Shown: piece after piece, positions 53,285-62,200 of the stretch
Numbering within the stretch: the first letter of the stretch is position 1
Layout: each line of letters starts with the position of its first letter
Notes under the pieces: generated by a model
Seen by the model: only the letters and a program-made list of their open reading frames with translations
What the model was told of the DNA's origin: nothing
Database searches by the model: none
Made by a program: the position numbers and the translations under genes
From: an uncultured Thiohalocapsa sp.
Lineage (GTDB): Bacteria > Pseudomonadota > Gammaproteobacteria > Chromatiales > Chromatiaceae
Reading direction: 5' to 3'
DNA length: 64,000 nucleotides
NCBI RefSeq assembly: GCF_913063425.1
Contig: NZ_CAJXYK010000019.1
Coordinates: 1-64,000, forward strand

Positions 53285-55297
53285 TCAGCGTCGGTGCAGC
53301 AACAGATTGCCGTAGGCGTCGCGCTCCGCCTGCCAGCCGGGCGCAAGCCAGGTGGTGGCCACAGCGTCCAGGATCACCGCCGGACCCTCGACCCGCGCAC
53401 CGACGGCGAGCCCCTCGCGCCGGTGCAGGGGCACCGGCACCTCGAAGCCGGGCAGGCTCGCCGCGGCCGGCGCGGCGGCGGGCGCCGCCCGCGCTGGCGT
53501 GATGGTGGGCAGCGCCGGCGCCCGTGGCGGCGCCGTGAGCCGCACACGCAGATTCACCAGCTCCACCGGCAGGTCCAGTGTGTGGCCGTAGCGCCGGGCG
53601 TGCAGGTCCTGGAAGTCCGCAGCCGTCGTCGCCACCCCGCGCCAGGGCAGATTCAGCGTGTACGACTGGCCGCGATAGCGCAGGTCCAGGCTGTCCGCGC
53701 GCGTGAGGCTGCCAGGGTCGATGCCGTCTGCCGCCAGTGCCCGCCGGCCCGTGTCGGCGAGCGCCGCCAGGGCCGCGGTGACCTCGGCATCCCCGCGGGC
53801 GTCAAGGGGCGCCAGCCAGGCGCGGGTCAGGAGCCGCCCAGGCGGCGCCGCGAGCATGCCGAGCGCCGAGAGCACTCCGGCGCGCTCCGGCACCAGCGCT
53901 CGCGTCATACCGAGCGACTCCGCCAGGGCACACACATGCAGGCCGCCGGCGCCGCCGAAACAGCAGAGCCAGCCGCCGGCTGGGTCGATGCCGCGCTGCA
54001 CGGAGATGACACGCAGCGCCTGCGCCATGTGCTCGTTGACGAGGTCGATGATGCCGCGGGCAGCCCGCTCCGCAGCCTCCATTCCCCCGGAGTCTGTCGC
54101 GGCGGCATCCGCAAGACCGAGCTGCTGCGCGAGCCGCGCCAGCGCGCGGCGGGCGGCCCCCAGGTCCAGGGGCATGCGACCGCCGAGGAAGGCCTCCGCC
54201 CGCAGCCGCCCAAGCAGCAGATTGGCGTCGGTCACCGTGGGCTCCCGCCCGCCGCGCCCGTAGCAGACGGGTCCTGGGTCGGCGCCTGCGGACTCGGGGC
54301 CGACCTTCAGCGCGCCGCCCGCATCCACCCGGGCGATGGAGCCGCCGCCGGCGCCGATGGTGTGCATGTCCACCATGGGCACAGCAACGGGCAGGCCGCC
54401 GATGCGGCCCTCCAGCGTGAGCCGGGGGATGAATGGCTGCGCGCCTTCCACCAGCGCCACGTCCGTGGATGTGCCGCCCATGTCGAAGGTCAGCAGCTGC
54501 TCGACCCCCGCCGCGGCGGCCACGTGTGCCGCACCCGCGAGCCCACCGGCGGGCCCGGAGAGCAGCAGCCGCACGGCGGCGGCGCCGGCTGCGGCGGCGG
54601 CCACGGCTTCGCCGCTCGACTGCATCACAGACACCCGCGCGCCGGGCAGCCCGGCCCGCAGCCGCCCGAGATAGCCCGCCACCACGGGCCCGACCCGGGC
54701 ATTGAGCCAGGTGGCAATGCCACGCTCGTACTCGCCCATGAGCGGCAGCACCGCCGATGACAGGGAGACGAAGCACCCGGGCGGCACCGCCGCGGCGATG
54801 GCGCGCTCGGCGCGGTCGTCCAGATAGGCAAACAGCAGGCTCACCGCAACGGACTCGGCACCGAGCCGCGTCAGCGCTGCCCGCAGCGCGTCGAGGTCCG
54901 CCTGCGTCAGGGGCTCCAGCAGCGCACCGTCCGCAGCGAGCCGCCCGCCCGTCTCCAGGCACAGCTCGGGCGGCACCGGCGGCGGTGCCGGCGGCGGCTG
55001 AAGATCATAGAGGGCGGTCCGCGCCTGGCGGCCGATGGCGAGCAGATCGCGAAAGCCCCGGTTGGTGACGAAGGCGGTACGCGCGCCCTTGCCCTCCAGC
55101 ACCGCATTGGTGGCCACCGTGGAGCCGTGCACCACCGTGAGCCCGGCGGGGTCCAGGCCCAGCTCCGCGACGCCTTGCAGAATGGCCCGCTCCGGGGCCG
55201 CGGGTGTGGAGGGCACCTTGTGCACGTGCAGGGTGCCGTCCCGCCAGAGCACGAAGTCGGTGAAGGTGCCGCCTGTGTCGATGCCGAGCAGAGCCAT
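53285..55297 (-). CDS. Hydantoinase A / 5-oxoprolinase family protein
   Basis: A 670-residue protein of the HyuA/oxoprolinase-A family, ATP-dependent enzymes that open cyclic amides. It starts MALLGIDTGGTFTDFVLW, the ASKHA phosphate-binding loop. VVHGSTVATNAVLE, LLLSGPAGGLAGA and TFDMGGTSTDVALV are the further ATP-fold motifs. GPESAGADPGPVCYGRGG is a family hallmark. The partner HyuB subunit is not next to it, so the substrate is unknown and the protein may act alone or with a distant subunit. Divergent from the ABC genes. Confidence 0.92.
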   Translation of the reverse strand: MALLGIDTGGTFTDFVLWRDGTLHVHKVPSTPAAPERAILQGVAELGLDPAGLTVVHGSTVATNAVLEGKGARTAFVTNRGFRDLLAIGRQARTALYDLQPPPAPPPVPPELCLETGGRLAADGALLEPLTQADLDALRAALTRLGAESVAVSLLFAYLDDRAERAIAAAVPPGCFVSLSSAVLPLMGEYERGIATWLNARVGPVVAGYLGRLRAGLPGARVSVMQSSGEAVAAAAAGAAAVRLLLSGPAGGLAGAAHVAAAAGVEQLLTFDMGGTSTDVALVEGAQPFIPRLTLEGRIGGLPVAVPMVDMHTIGAGGGSIARVDAGGALKVGPESAGADPGPVCYGRGGREPTVTDANLLLGRLRAEAFLGGRMPLDLGAARRALARLAQQLGLADAAATDSGGMEAAERAARGIIDLVNEHMAQALRVISVQRGIDPAGGWLCCFGGAGGLHVCALAESLGMTRALVPERAGVLSALGMLAAPPGRLLTRAWLAPLDARGDAEVTAALAALADTGRRALAADGIDPGSLTRADSLDLRYRGQSYTLNLPWRGVATTAADFQDLHARRYGHTLDLPVELVNLRVRLTAPPRAPALPTITPARAAPAAAPAAASLPGFEVPVPLHRREGLAVGARVEGPAVILDAVATTWLAPGWQAERDAYGNLLLHRR

Positions 55298-55436
55298 GGG
55301 CGAGTCCCCGTCGTCTTGCGGACGGCCGGCGTCCGCCGTCGCCGACGAGGGTACACCGCCCGGGCGCCATGCCCAAAAGGTCGCCGCCCGGAGCGCGCAG
55401 TTGGCAGGCGCCGGCACCCGCGCTATCGTCGCCGCC

Positions 55437-56351
55437 ATGGACGCATTACTGATGGTGCAGGCCCTGACCCGGCGCTTCGGGCGCACCCCAGCCGTCGCCG
55501 GTCTCGACTTCCGCCTGTGCGCCGGCGAGGTGGTCGGCCTGCTCGGCCCAAACGGCGCCGGCAAGACCACTTGTCTGCGCATCCTCGCGGGCCTGCTCGC
55601 ACCGACGAGCGGGCGGGTGGTGATCGCCGGGCATGACATGCAGCATAGCCCGCAGCGGGCCAAGCGCCACATCGGCTACCTGCCGGAGCGCCCGCCGCTG
55701 TATCCGGAGATGCGGGTGGAGGAGTACCTCACCCAGGTCGCCCGGCTGCGCGGTATCCCCCCGGGCGCCGTCACCCGAGCCGTCGGCCGCGCCCTGCGCC
55801 GATGCGGGCTCGACGCCGCCCGCCGCCGGCTGCTGGGCCGGCTGTCCAAGGGCTATCGCCAGCGGGCGGGGCTCGCCGCCGCCCTGGTCCACGAGCCGGA
55901 GCTGGTGATCCTGGACGAGCCCACCGACGGCCTGGACCCGGTGCAGATGCGCGAGGTCCGCGGGCTCATCGCGGAGCTCGCCGAGCGCAGCGCGGTGCTG
56001 GTCTCCAGCCACGCGCTTGCCGAAGTGCAGGCCAGCTGCCGGCGCGTGCTGGTGCTGGACCGCGGCCGGCTGCTGCACGACGGTCCCCTGGATGCCCCAC
56101 GGGCACTGCGGGTGCGCCTCGCCCGTCCACCTGCACCCGCCGCCCTCGCCGCGCTTACGTCCGTGGCCACGGCGACAGCCGAAGCGGGCGCGCCGGGCAC
56201 ATTCCGTGTCCAGCTCGGCGCGGATGCCGACGCCGAGCAGCTTGCCGCCGGCTTGGTGGCCGCGGGCTGGGGGCTGCTGGAGATGATGCCGGAGCGCACC
56301 GACGTGGAACGGCTCTTCTTTCGCAGCGTCGGCATGGAGGCGGCGGCATGA
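55437..56351 (+). CDS. ABC transporter ATP-binding protein (GldA-like)
   Basis: A 304-residue ATPase. Walker A GPNGAGKTT (37-45), signature LSKGYRQRAGLA, Walker B LVILDEPTDGLDP and the switch histidine in VLVSSHALAE are intact. The last 85 residues form the extra domain of drug/NatA-type ATPases. Its stop overlaps the start of the permease gene (ATGA). It opens a four-gene set resembling the GldA-GldF-GldG gliding-type exporter, which is also widespread in non-gliding bacteria. Confidence 0.94.
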   Translation: MDALLMVQALTRRFGRTPAVAGLDFRLCAGEVVGLLGPNGAGKTTCLRILAGLLAPTSGRVVIAGHDMQHSPQRAKRHIGYLPERPPLYPEMRVEEYLTQVARLRGIPPGAVTRAVGRALRRCGLDAARRRLLGRLSKGYRQRAGLAAALVHEPELVILDEPTDGLDPVQMREVRGLIAELAERSAVLVSSHALAEVQASCRRVLVLDRGRLLHDGPLDAPRALRVRLARPPAPAALAALTSVATATAEAGAPGTFRVQLGADADAEQLAAGLVAAGWGLLEMMPERTDVERLFFRSVGMEAAA

Positions 56352-57085
56352 TCGCCGCCATTGCCGCCCGCGACTGGCTCGCCGCCTTCCGCACGCCCCT
56401 GGGCTGGGTGCTGCTGGCGGCCACGCAGGCCATCCTGGGCTATGTGCTGCTGCGGGTGCTGGACCTGTTCACCGGGGCGGAGCCGCCGGTGCGCAGCGCC
56501 GGGCTCAACCTGGAGCTCACGCACAATCTCTTCGGCACTGCGGCGGCGCTGCTGCTGCTGGTGGTACCGCTGCTTGCCGCACGCAGCCTGGGCGGCGAGC
56601 TGCGCGACGGCACCTGGCCGCTCTTGGCCGGCGCGCCCATCTCGCTCGGGACCATCCTGCTCGGCAAATTCCTGGGGCTCGCGCTGCTGGTGCTGCCGCT
56701 GTGCCTGCTGCCGCTGGGGCTCGGGCTCACGCTCATCGGCGCGGCCCAGGTGGACCCGGGCATGCTGCTGGCGGCGGCCCTCGGGCTCTGGCTCACGGGG
56801 CTGCTCTTCGCCGCCGTGGGGCTCTTCGCCGCGACCCTCACCCGCCAGCCGGTGGCCGCCGCCGTTGCCGCCTATGGGCTCCTGGTACTGCTGTCCGTGG
56901 TGAACCGTACGGAGCTCCTGGGCGCCCCACAGCTCGGTGTGCTGGACTGGCTCGCCTGGAGCCAGCACCTGTTCTGGTTCCTGGCCGGGGTGGTGCGCAC
57001 GAGCGATCTGGTCTACTTCGTCGGGCTCATCGCGCTCTTCCTGGCCCTCGCCCACCGCCGGCTGGAGAATGCCGGGCTCGACTGA
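56348..57085 (+). CDS. ABC-2 type permease (GldF-like)
   Basis: A 245-residue membrane protein with six hydrophobic segments. RDWLAAFRTPLGWVLLAA at the N-terminus and DGTWPLLAGAPISLGTILL in the middle are typical of ABC-2 permeases of this group. It pairs with the ATPase upstream (4-bp overlap) and the GldG-like protein downstream (4-bp gap). Confidence 0.92.
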   Translation: MIAAIAARDWLAAFRTPLGWVLLAATQAILGYVLLRVLDLFTGAEPPVRSAGLNLELTHNLFGTAAALLLLVVPLLAARSLGGELRDGTWPLLAGAPISLGTILLGKFLGLALLVLPLCLLPLGLGLTLIGAAQVDPGMLLAAALGLWLTGLLFAAVGLFAATLTRQPVAAAVAAYGLLVLLSVVNRTELLGAPQLGVLDWLAWSQHLFWFLAGVVRTSDLVYFVGLIALFLALAHRRLENAGLD

Positions 57086-57089
57086 CCGC

Positions 57090-58625
57090 ATGACCGCCCC
57101 GCCACGCATCGAGCCGGAAGCCGCCCATCCCGCCGGCCCCGAGGCCGCCGACGCCGACGACGCCGGGCAGGCAGACATGGCACCCCCGGCAGCCGCGCCC
57201 GCCGCCGTGTCGCCGCCCGGCTGGCGACGGCTGCACCGGGTCGCCGCCGACGCCGTGTTTGCGCTGCTGCTGCTGGCGCTCGTGCTGACGGCGGGCTGGC
57301 TCGCCGCCCGGCACGATCACACCTTCGACTGGAGCAGCAGCGCCCGCAACAGCCTGTCGCCGGAGAGCATCGCCCTGCTGGAGCGCCTGCCGGACGGCGC
57401 CGAGGCGCCCCTGCGCATCACCGTCTTCGCACCGCGTGAGCATCGCGTGGGCCGCGCCGTGGAGGCGCTCCTGGCGCGTTACCGCCGCCACCGCCCGGAC
57501 CTGGACATCCAATGGGTGGACCCGCAGACCGCCCCCGGGCGCGCCCGCAACGCGGACGTCCACCTGCTGGGCCAGCTGGTGCTGGAGCAGCGGGGACGCC
57601 GCGAGACCCTGGAAGCGCTGAGCGAGGGCACGCTGTCCAGCGCCATCGCGCGCCTGACCCTGGAACGGGCACCCTGGGTGGCGGTGCTGGAGGGCCACGG
57701 CGAGCGCGCCATGGCCGGCGGCGCCGGGGCCGACATCGGCCGCTTCGCGCAGCTGCTGCGCCAGCGCGGCTTCCGGCTGCGGCCGCTGGACCTGGCCAGC
57801 GCCGGCCGTGTGCCGGACAACACCGATCTGCTGGTGGTGACGGCACCGTCCATCGCCCTCTTCCCGGGCGAGGCGGAGGCCCTGGTGGACTACCTCGATG
57901 CCGGCGGCAATCTGCTCTGGCTGCTGGACCCGGGGGCAAGCACGGACGGGCTCATGGGGCTTGAGCCGCTGGCCGCCTACCTCGGCGTGCGCCCGCTCCC
58001 GGGCATGGTGGTGGACGCGCAGGCGTCGGAGCTCGGCTTCGAGGCCCCCACCTTCGCCGTGTTGGACGACTGGCCCGCGCATCCCCTGGGCCGCGACCTG
58101 AAGGGCCATGTGGTGCTCCCGGGCAGCCTCGCCTTCGCCCCGGCCGCGGCACCGGGCTGGCTGCTCGACACCACGCTGACCACCGGCGCGGACAGCTGGA
58201 ACGAAACCGGCCCCATCCGCGGGGAGATCACCCGCAACCCCGCCGCCGGAGAGCAAGCCGGCCCACTGGCGCTGGCACTGGTGCTGACGCGCCCGCGGCC
58301 GGCCCCTGCGCGCGCGGCGGACGCCGACGCCGGGGGCGAGCCGGCTGCACCGGCCGAGCAGCGCGTCATCCTCGTCGGCGACGGCGACTTCGCGAGCAAT
58401 GCCCACCTCGCGACCGCCGGGAACCGCGAGCTGGCGCTGCGCATGGCGCGCTGGCTGACGGGGCTCGAGGATCTCATCACCCCGCCCGCGGCCCCCGACG
58501 ACCGGGACAACTTCGTGCTCTCGACACCGCGCGCCTGGGCCATCGCCGTGGGCGGCGTGTTCGTGCTGCCGGCGCTGCTGGTGGCGGCGGGGCTCTGGAT
58601 CACCTGGCGCCGGGGGACGGCATGA
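57090..58625 (+). CDS. GldG-like ABC system auxiliary protein
   Basis: A 511-residue protein. A polar Ala/Pro-rich cytoplasmic leader (1-48) precedes a membrane helix at about 53-75. A large periplasmic domain follows (SLSPESIALLERLPDGAEAP, then VAVLEGHGERAM and LLVVTAPSIALFPGEAEALV, a GATase-like fold). The C-terminal helix is AIAVGGVFVLPALLVAAGLW. This is the arrangement of the uncharacterised GldG family. The start ATG at 57090 is 5 bp after the permease stop; the downstream gene overlaps by 4 bp. Confidence 0.9.
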   Translation: MTAPPRIEPEAAHPAGPEAADADDAGQADMAPPAAAPAAVSPPGWRRLHRVAADAVFALLLLALVLTAGWLAARHDHTFDWSSSARNSLSPESIALLERLPDGAEAPLRITVFAPREHRVGRAVEALLARYRRHRPDLDIQWVDPQTAPGRARNADVHLLGQLVLEQRGRRETLEALSEGTLSSAIARLTLERAPWVAVLEGHGERAMAGGAGADIGRFAQLLRQRGFRLRPLDLASAGRVPDNTDLLVVTAPSIALFPGEAEALVDYLDAGGNLLWLLDPGASTDGLMGLEPLAAYLGVRPLPGMVVDAQASELGFEAPTFAVLDDWPAHPLGRDLKGHVVLPGSLAFAPAAAPGWLLDTTLTTGADSWNETGPIRGEITRNPAAGEQAGPLALALVLTRPRPAPARAADADAGGEPAAPAEQRVILVGDGDFASNAHLATAGNRELALRMARWLTGLEDLITPPAAPDDRDNFVLSTPRAWAIAVGGVFVLPALLVAAGLWITWRRGTA

Positions 58626-59794
58626 CGCTGCTCGCGCGCCGCTGGCTCATCAACCTGGCACTGCTGGCACTGCTCGGCGCCCTGGCGCTGCTGGTGCGGC
58701 TCGACCTGCGCGAGGCAGCCCGCGACACGCAGCTCACCGACCTCATCCCCGCGGCCATCGAGCGCATCACGCTTCAGCGCGCGGGCGAGCCCCCCATCCG
58801 CCTGGAGCGCGAGGGCACGGACTGGCGCATGCTTGCACCGCACGCGGTGCCGGCGGACACCGCTGCCGTCACGCGCCTGCTGCCGGTGGCGCAGGCGCAG
58901 GTGGCGCGCACGCTGCCGGCGGCGGGCCTGGATCTTGCCGAGCTGGGGCTCGCGGCGGCGGCGCTCAGCATCACCCTCGACGGCCTTCAGCTGCGCTTCG
59001 GCGGCACCGAGCCCGTGGCCGGCCTGCGGTACGTGCAGGTGGGCGACATGGTGCACCTGATCGAAGACCGCTTCCTGCCCCGGCTCATGACGCCTGTCAC
59101 GGCGCTGGTGAGCCGCCAGCTGCTGCCGCCGGCGTTCAGCCCCGGCTTGGGGGACCTGGATGGCGCCCCCCTTACCGCGGGGCAGCTGGCGCCGCTGGCG
59201 GATGCCAGGGCAGTGCGGGTGACCTCCCCCACCGATGGGCTTCCGGCCGATGCGCCCGGCTCGCGCCGGCTGCGCATCGCCTCGGCGGACGGCGGCGACG
59301 ACCTGGGCTTTCGCATCAGCGACGGCGGCCGGCGCTGGACGCGGCTGGACACGGCGCTCAGCTGGCACTTTGCGACCCCGCCCCTGCCGGCGGCGGCCGA
59401 GGCCCCGACCGCGGCCGCATCCGCCCCGCCGCCGGCGCCGCTTGCGCCCAGCACCATGCCGAGGGCTGCGCCGCTGCCCGCAGCAGCTGCGCTCACACCG
59501 GCACCCACGACACCGCCCGCGGCCCGCGACGCCCTGCCTGTGCAGCGATTGGCGCCACCGCCACCGGGCAGCGCGACCGACGAGCGACGCCCGACAGCCG
59601 CCATTCCGAATCTGCGCGACATGGCTCCGCAGCGCCGCCGCGACCCGTCCGTGCTGCCGCAGACCGGCGCCGACCCCTTCGCGCCGTCGCCAACCCCACC
59701 GCCGACTACGTCCGCGTCTGCGCCTGCGGCGCCGGCGCCTGCACCTGCGAGTGGGGCGGACATGCCACTGCGCACGGAGAAGCGCAGCCCATGA
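58622..59794 (+). CDS. DUF4340-domain protein with Pro/Ala-rich tail
   Basis: A 390-residue protein. A single N-terminal helix (WLINLALLALLGALALLV) anchors it; residues 30-250 match DUF4340, which usually closes GldFG-type operons. From about 255 the chain is Pro/Ala/Thr-rich and probably unstructured, ending in a polar tip. That tail is not typical of the family. It overlaps the GldG-like gene by 4 bp. The exported substrate of this system is unknown. Confidence 0.85.
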   Translation: MTLLARRWLINLALLALLGALALLVRLDLREAARDTQLTDLIPAAIERITLQRAGEPPIRLEREGTDWRMLAPHAVPADTAAVTRLLPVAQAQVARTLPAAGLDLAELGLAAAALSITLDGLQLRFGGTEPVAGLRYVQVGDMVHLIEDRFLPRLMTPVTALVSRQLLPPAFSPGLGDLDGAPLTAGQLAPLADARAVRVTSPTDGLPADAPGSRRLRIASADGGDDLGFRISDGGRRWTRLDTALSWHFATPPLPAAAEAPTAAASAPPPAPLAPSTMPRAAPLPAAAALTPAPTTPPAARDALPVQRLAPPPPGSATDERRPTAAIPNLRDMAPQRRRDPSVLPQTGADPFAPSPTPPPTTSASAPAAPAPAPASGADMPLRTEKRSP

Positions 59795-59845
59795 GCATCG
59801 TCACAGCGGCGCTCAGGGCGGGCGCGCCGATCATGGCCGGTTGAG

Positions 59846-60661
59846 ATGCCGGAGCTGCCCGAGGTCGAAACCTGCCTGCGCGGCCTCGCCCCGCATCTGA
59901 CGGGCCGGCGCATCCTCAAGCTGGTGGCGCGGGAGCGGCGGCTGCGCTGGCCCGTCACGCAGGCCGTGGACGCCGCCGTCGCCGGCCAGCCCATCGAGGC
60001 CGTCGCCCGGCGTGCCAAATACCTGCTGCTGCACCTGCCCCAGGGCGCCCTGATCCTGCACCTCGGCATGTCCGGCAGCCTGCGGGTGCTGCCCGCGGAC
60101 ACGCCGCCGGCAGCGCACGACCACATCGATCTGCTGCTCGATGACGGGCGCTGCCTGCGGCTGCGGGACCCGCGACGCTTCGGCAGCCTGCACTGGGCGC
60201 CGCCGCCGGTCACGGCCCATCCGCTGCTGGCGCAGCTGGGTCCGGAGCCCCTGTCGCCCGGCTTCGACGGCGCCTACCTGTACCGGCTGAGCCGCGGTCG
60301 CCGGGCCGCCGTCAAGACCTTCATCATGGACAGCCACGTGGTGGTGGGGGTCGGCAACATCTACGCGAGCGAGGCCCTGCACCGCGCCGGCGTGCACCCG
60401 CACCGCCCGGCTGGGCGCATCGCACTCGCGCGCTACGAGCGCCTCGCCGCGGCCATCAAGACGGTGCTGGCGGCGGCCATTGCCGAGGGCGGCACCAGCC
60501 TGCGGGATTTCGTCCGGGAGGACGGCAATCCAGGGTATTTCGCCCGGGCGCTGCGGGTCTACGGCCGCGCCGGTCTGCCCTGCCCGGGCTGTGGCGAGCC
60601 CGTGCGCCAGCAGCGCATCGGCCAGCGCTCCAGCTTCTACTGCCCCAGGTGTCAGCGCTGA
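59846..60661 (+). CDS. mutM: Formamidopyrimidine-DNA glycosylase
   Basis: Base-excision glycosylase/AP lyase that removes 8-oxoguanine. The 271 residues begin MPELPEVETCLRGL with catalytic Pro2 and Glu3. ARRAKYLLL carries the conserved lysine, GNIYASEALHRAGVHP is the helix-two-turn-helix, and a C-terminal zinc finger (CPGC and CPRC) is complete. In E. coli mutM is beside rpmG; here the desaturase, hydantoinase and ABC genes lie between. Start ATG at 59846. Confidence 0.97.
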   Translation: MPELPEVETCLRGLAPHLTGRRILKLVARERRLRWPVTQAVDAAVAGQPIEAVARRAKYLLLHLPQGALILHLGMSGSLRVLPADTPPAAHDHIDLLLDDGRCLRLRDPRRFGSLHWAPPPVTAHPLLAQLGPEPLSPGFDGAYLYRLSRGRRAAVKTFIMDSHVVVGVGNIYASEALHRAGVHPHRPAGRIALARYERLAAAIKTVLAAAIAEGGTSLRDFVREDGNPGYFARALRVYGRAGLPCPGCGEPVRQQRIGQRSSFYCPRCQR

Positions 60662-60854
60662 GCCGGTCGCGCGCGGCCGTTGCAGTGGCCCTACCGGAAG
60701 GCCAGCGCCACAGCATGCGGCCAAATCCGGCCAATGGACGCGTGTGCGCAGCGCGTCCGCGCTCGGGGGCAATCGACCCTGCTGGACCGCGACGACCTTG
60801 GTCGCTTGCGACTGACCGCACAGCCCGTCAGCACGGGGTGCGACGCTCCATCGC

Positions 60855-61421
60855 CTACTCGAACAGTTCCCGTACCGCCAGGGAGAATCCCGGCAGGATG
60901 CCCGGCTCCTCGAGCACGTCGTCCTGCCCGTAGGTGCGGGCCTCGCCCGGCGCGCGCCAGCAGGTCACGCGCCGGTTGCGCGGGTCGATGATCCAGACGG
61001 CTTCGACGCCACAGGCCAGGTACTCGCTGACCTTCTCATCGATCTCCGTCCGACGGTCGTTGGGCGAGACGACTTCGATGGTCAGCTCCGGGGCGACATC
61101 GAGATAACCGTCGGGCTGGGCCCGGGCCAGGCGCTCGTTGGAGATGTAGACGACATCGGCACCGCGAACCGTGTCCGGGTCGTGCTGGGTGATGATGCCG
61201 ACCTCGCCCGGCATGACCTTGCCGAGCGCCTGTCGCTTGACGAAGCTGCCGAGCTCCCTTGCGATGTTCCCTTCGACACTGGCAAGCGGATGGCCGGTGG
61301 GCGGCATCTCGATGAATCTCCCTCTGACGATCTCCCCCGGCGCGGTGGGGCCATGCCGCCAGAGGTCTTCGGCCGTGAGCAGGGACTCGGCTTGCGGTGA
61401 GCTTGGAGCCGTAATGGACAT
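60855..61421 (-). CDS. Uma2-family (DUF820) putative endonuclease
   Basis: A 188-residue protein of the PD-(D/E)XK superfamily. The family segments are LLTAEDLWRHG, GEIVRGRFIEMPPTGHPLAS, the catalytic VAPELTIEVVSPNDR and EIDEKVSEYLACGVEAVWII. Uma2 proteins are numerous in cyanobacteria and in some gammaproteobacteria, with unknown biological roles. No mobile element or methylase gene is adjacent. The ATG at 61421 fits the length; an in-frame ATG at 61448 is possible. Confidence 0.88.
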   Translation of the reverse strand: MSITAPSSPQAESLLTAEDLWRHGPTAPGEIVRGRFIEMPPTGHPLASVEGNIARELGSFVKRQALGKVMPGEVGIITQHDPDTVRGADVVYISNERLARAQPDGYLDVAPELTIEVVSPNDRRTEIDEKVSEYLACGVEAVWIIDPRNRRVTCWRAPGEARTYGQDDVLEEPGILPGFSLAVRELFE

Positions 61422-61649
61422 TGCGCAGCCTTGGCTTGCCGGTGGCAATCGGTTGCAATGGGTTCAGCTTAGGCGATGTTGGGGACTGCGGATAGGAGCC
61501 CCGAGCGCGCGTGCGGCGTCGTCAGCGCTGCCGAAGCGTCGGCCTGGACGCACTTCAAAAAGAGCAGCGCACCACGAAGCACGCGAAGATCGCGAAGCAG
61601 CGCACGACGAAATACGGGCAGATGATGCTCAAGGCCCCGTTGAACAGAG
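61422..61649. other. 228-bp gap with a half array of the GCGCGAAG word
   Basis: ACGAAGCACGCGAAGATCGC and the following GAAGCAGCGC (61569-61600) repeat the word seen at 8577-8862, but no inverted partner was found here. No gene is evident. Confidence 0.4.
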
Positions 61650-62099
61650 TCAGGGCTGCGACCCCGCCATCAGCTCCGCTGCCAGGGCATCCAGGTCCTG
61701 CGCCAAACGGGCGATGGCCGCCTCCGGTGTCTCCACGTCGACGTCGCCGATCTCCAGATACTCGATGCGGGTTGCATGCTCCGGGAACAGGGCCTGCATC
61801 ATCGGCTCGTGCTCGCGGCGGCTGAGCGCGATGATGCGTGGATAGCGGTGAAAGTCCGGCGCCTCCACCCGCGCGGGCCAGCGCGGCTCGCCGCGCGCCG
61901 GCACGCCGTGGGCCGCGAGCAGCGCCAGGGCATGGGCGGAAATGGGCCCGCGGTTCCCGGTGCCCCGAAGATCGCGCGCCAGCGCCTTGGAGTCCGCCCG
62001 CCAGGGCACGCCGTCGCGCTGGGCGGCGTGATTGAAGTACGCCTCAGCGAAACGGCTGCGGTAGTAGTTGCCGGTGCAGAGGAAGAGGATGCGGCTCAT
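61650..62099 (-). CDS. Low-molecular-weight protein tyrosine phosphatase-like protein
   Basis: A 149-residue protein. The P-loop LCTGNYYRSR has the CX5R(S/T) signature with Cys8 and Arg14, at the expected position after MSRILFL. The second position differs from the usual CxGNxCRS (Tyr replaces Cys). A late DVDVETPE may supply the general-acid Asp. The enzyme could act on phosphotyrosine or on arsenate; the loop favours a phosphatase. The ATG at 62099 is chosen; upstream is a dispersed repeat. Confidence 0.85.
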   Translation of the reverse strand: MSRILFLCTGNYYRSRFAEAYFNHAAQRDGVPWRADSKALARDLRGTGNRGPISAHALALLAAHGVPARGEPRWPARVEAPDFHRYPRIIALSRREHEPMMQALFPEHATRIEYLEIGDVDVETPEAAIARLAQDLDALAAELMAGSQP

Positions 62100-62125
62100 G
62101 GGTGCCTGCCCAGGTTTGTCCGACG

Positions 62126-62182
62126 GCCCGGGGGGCCGACTGAAGTCGGCGAACCCGGTGGGCGGCTTCACGACTTCCGCAG
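62126..62182. repeat. Dispersed stem-loop repeat (CCGACTGAVGTCGG family), copy B
   Basis: Core GGCCGACTGAAGTCGGCG, then CCCGGTGG and CGACTTCCGCAG in the same order as at 32933-33005. The intergenic spacer between the Tim44-domain gene and the phosphatase gene is largely this element. Confidence 0.65.
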
Positions 62183-62200
62183 TGGCTCACTCCGGCCGCG

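Noticed and set aside
53294-54760. 488-codon plus-strand frame opposite the hydantoinase gene
   Set aside because: Shadow of a gene with clear ASKHA motifs on the minus strand.
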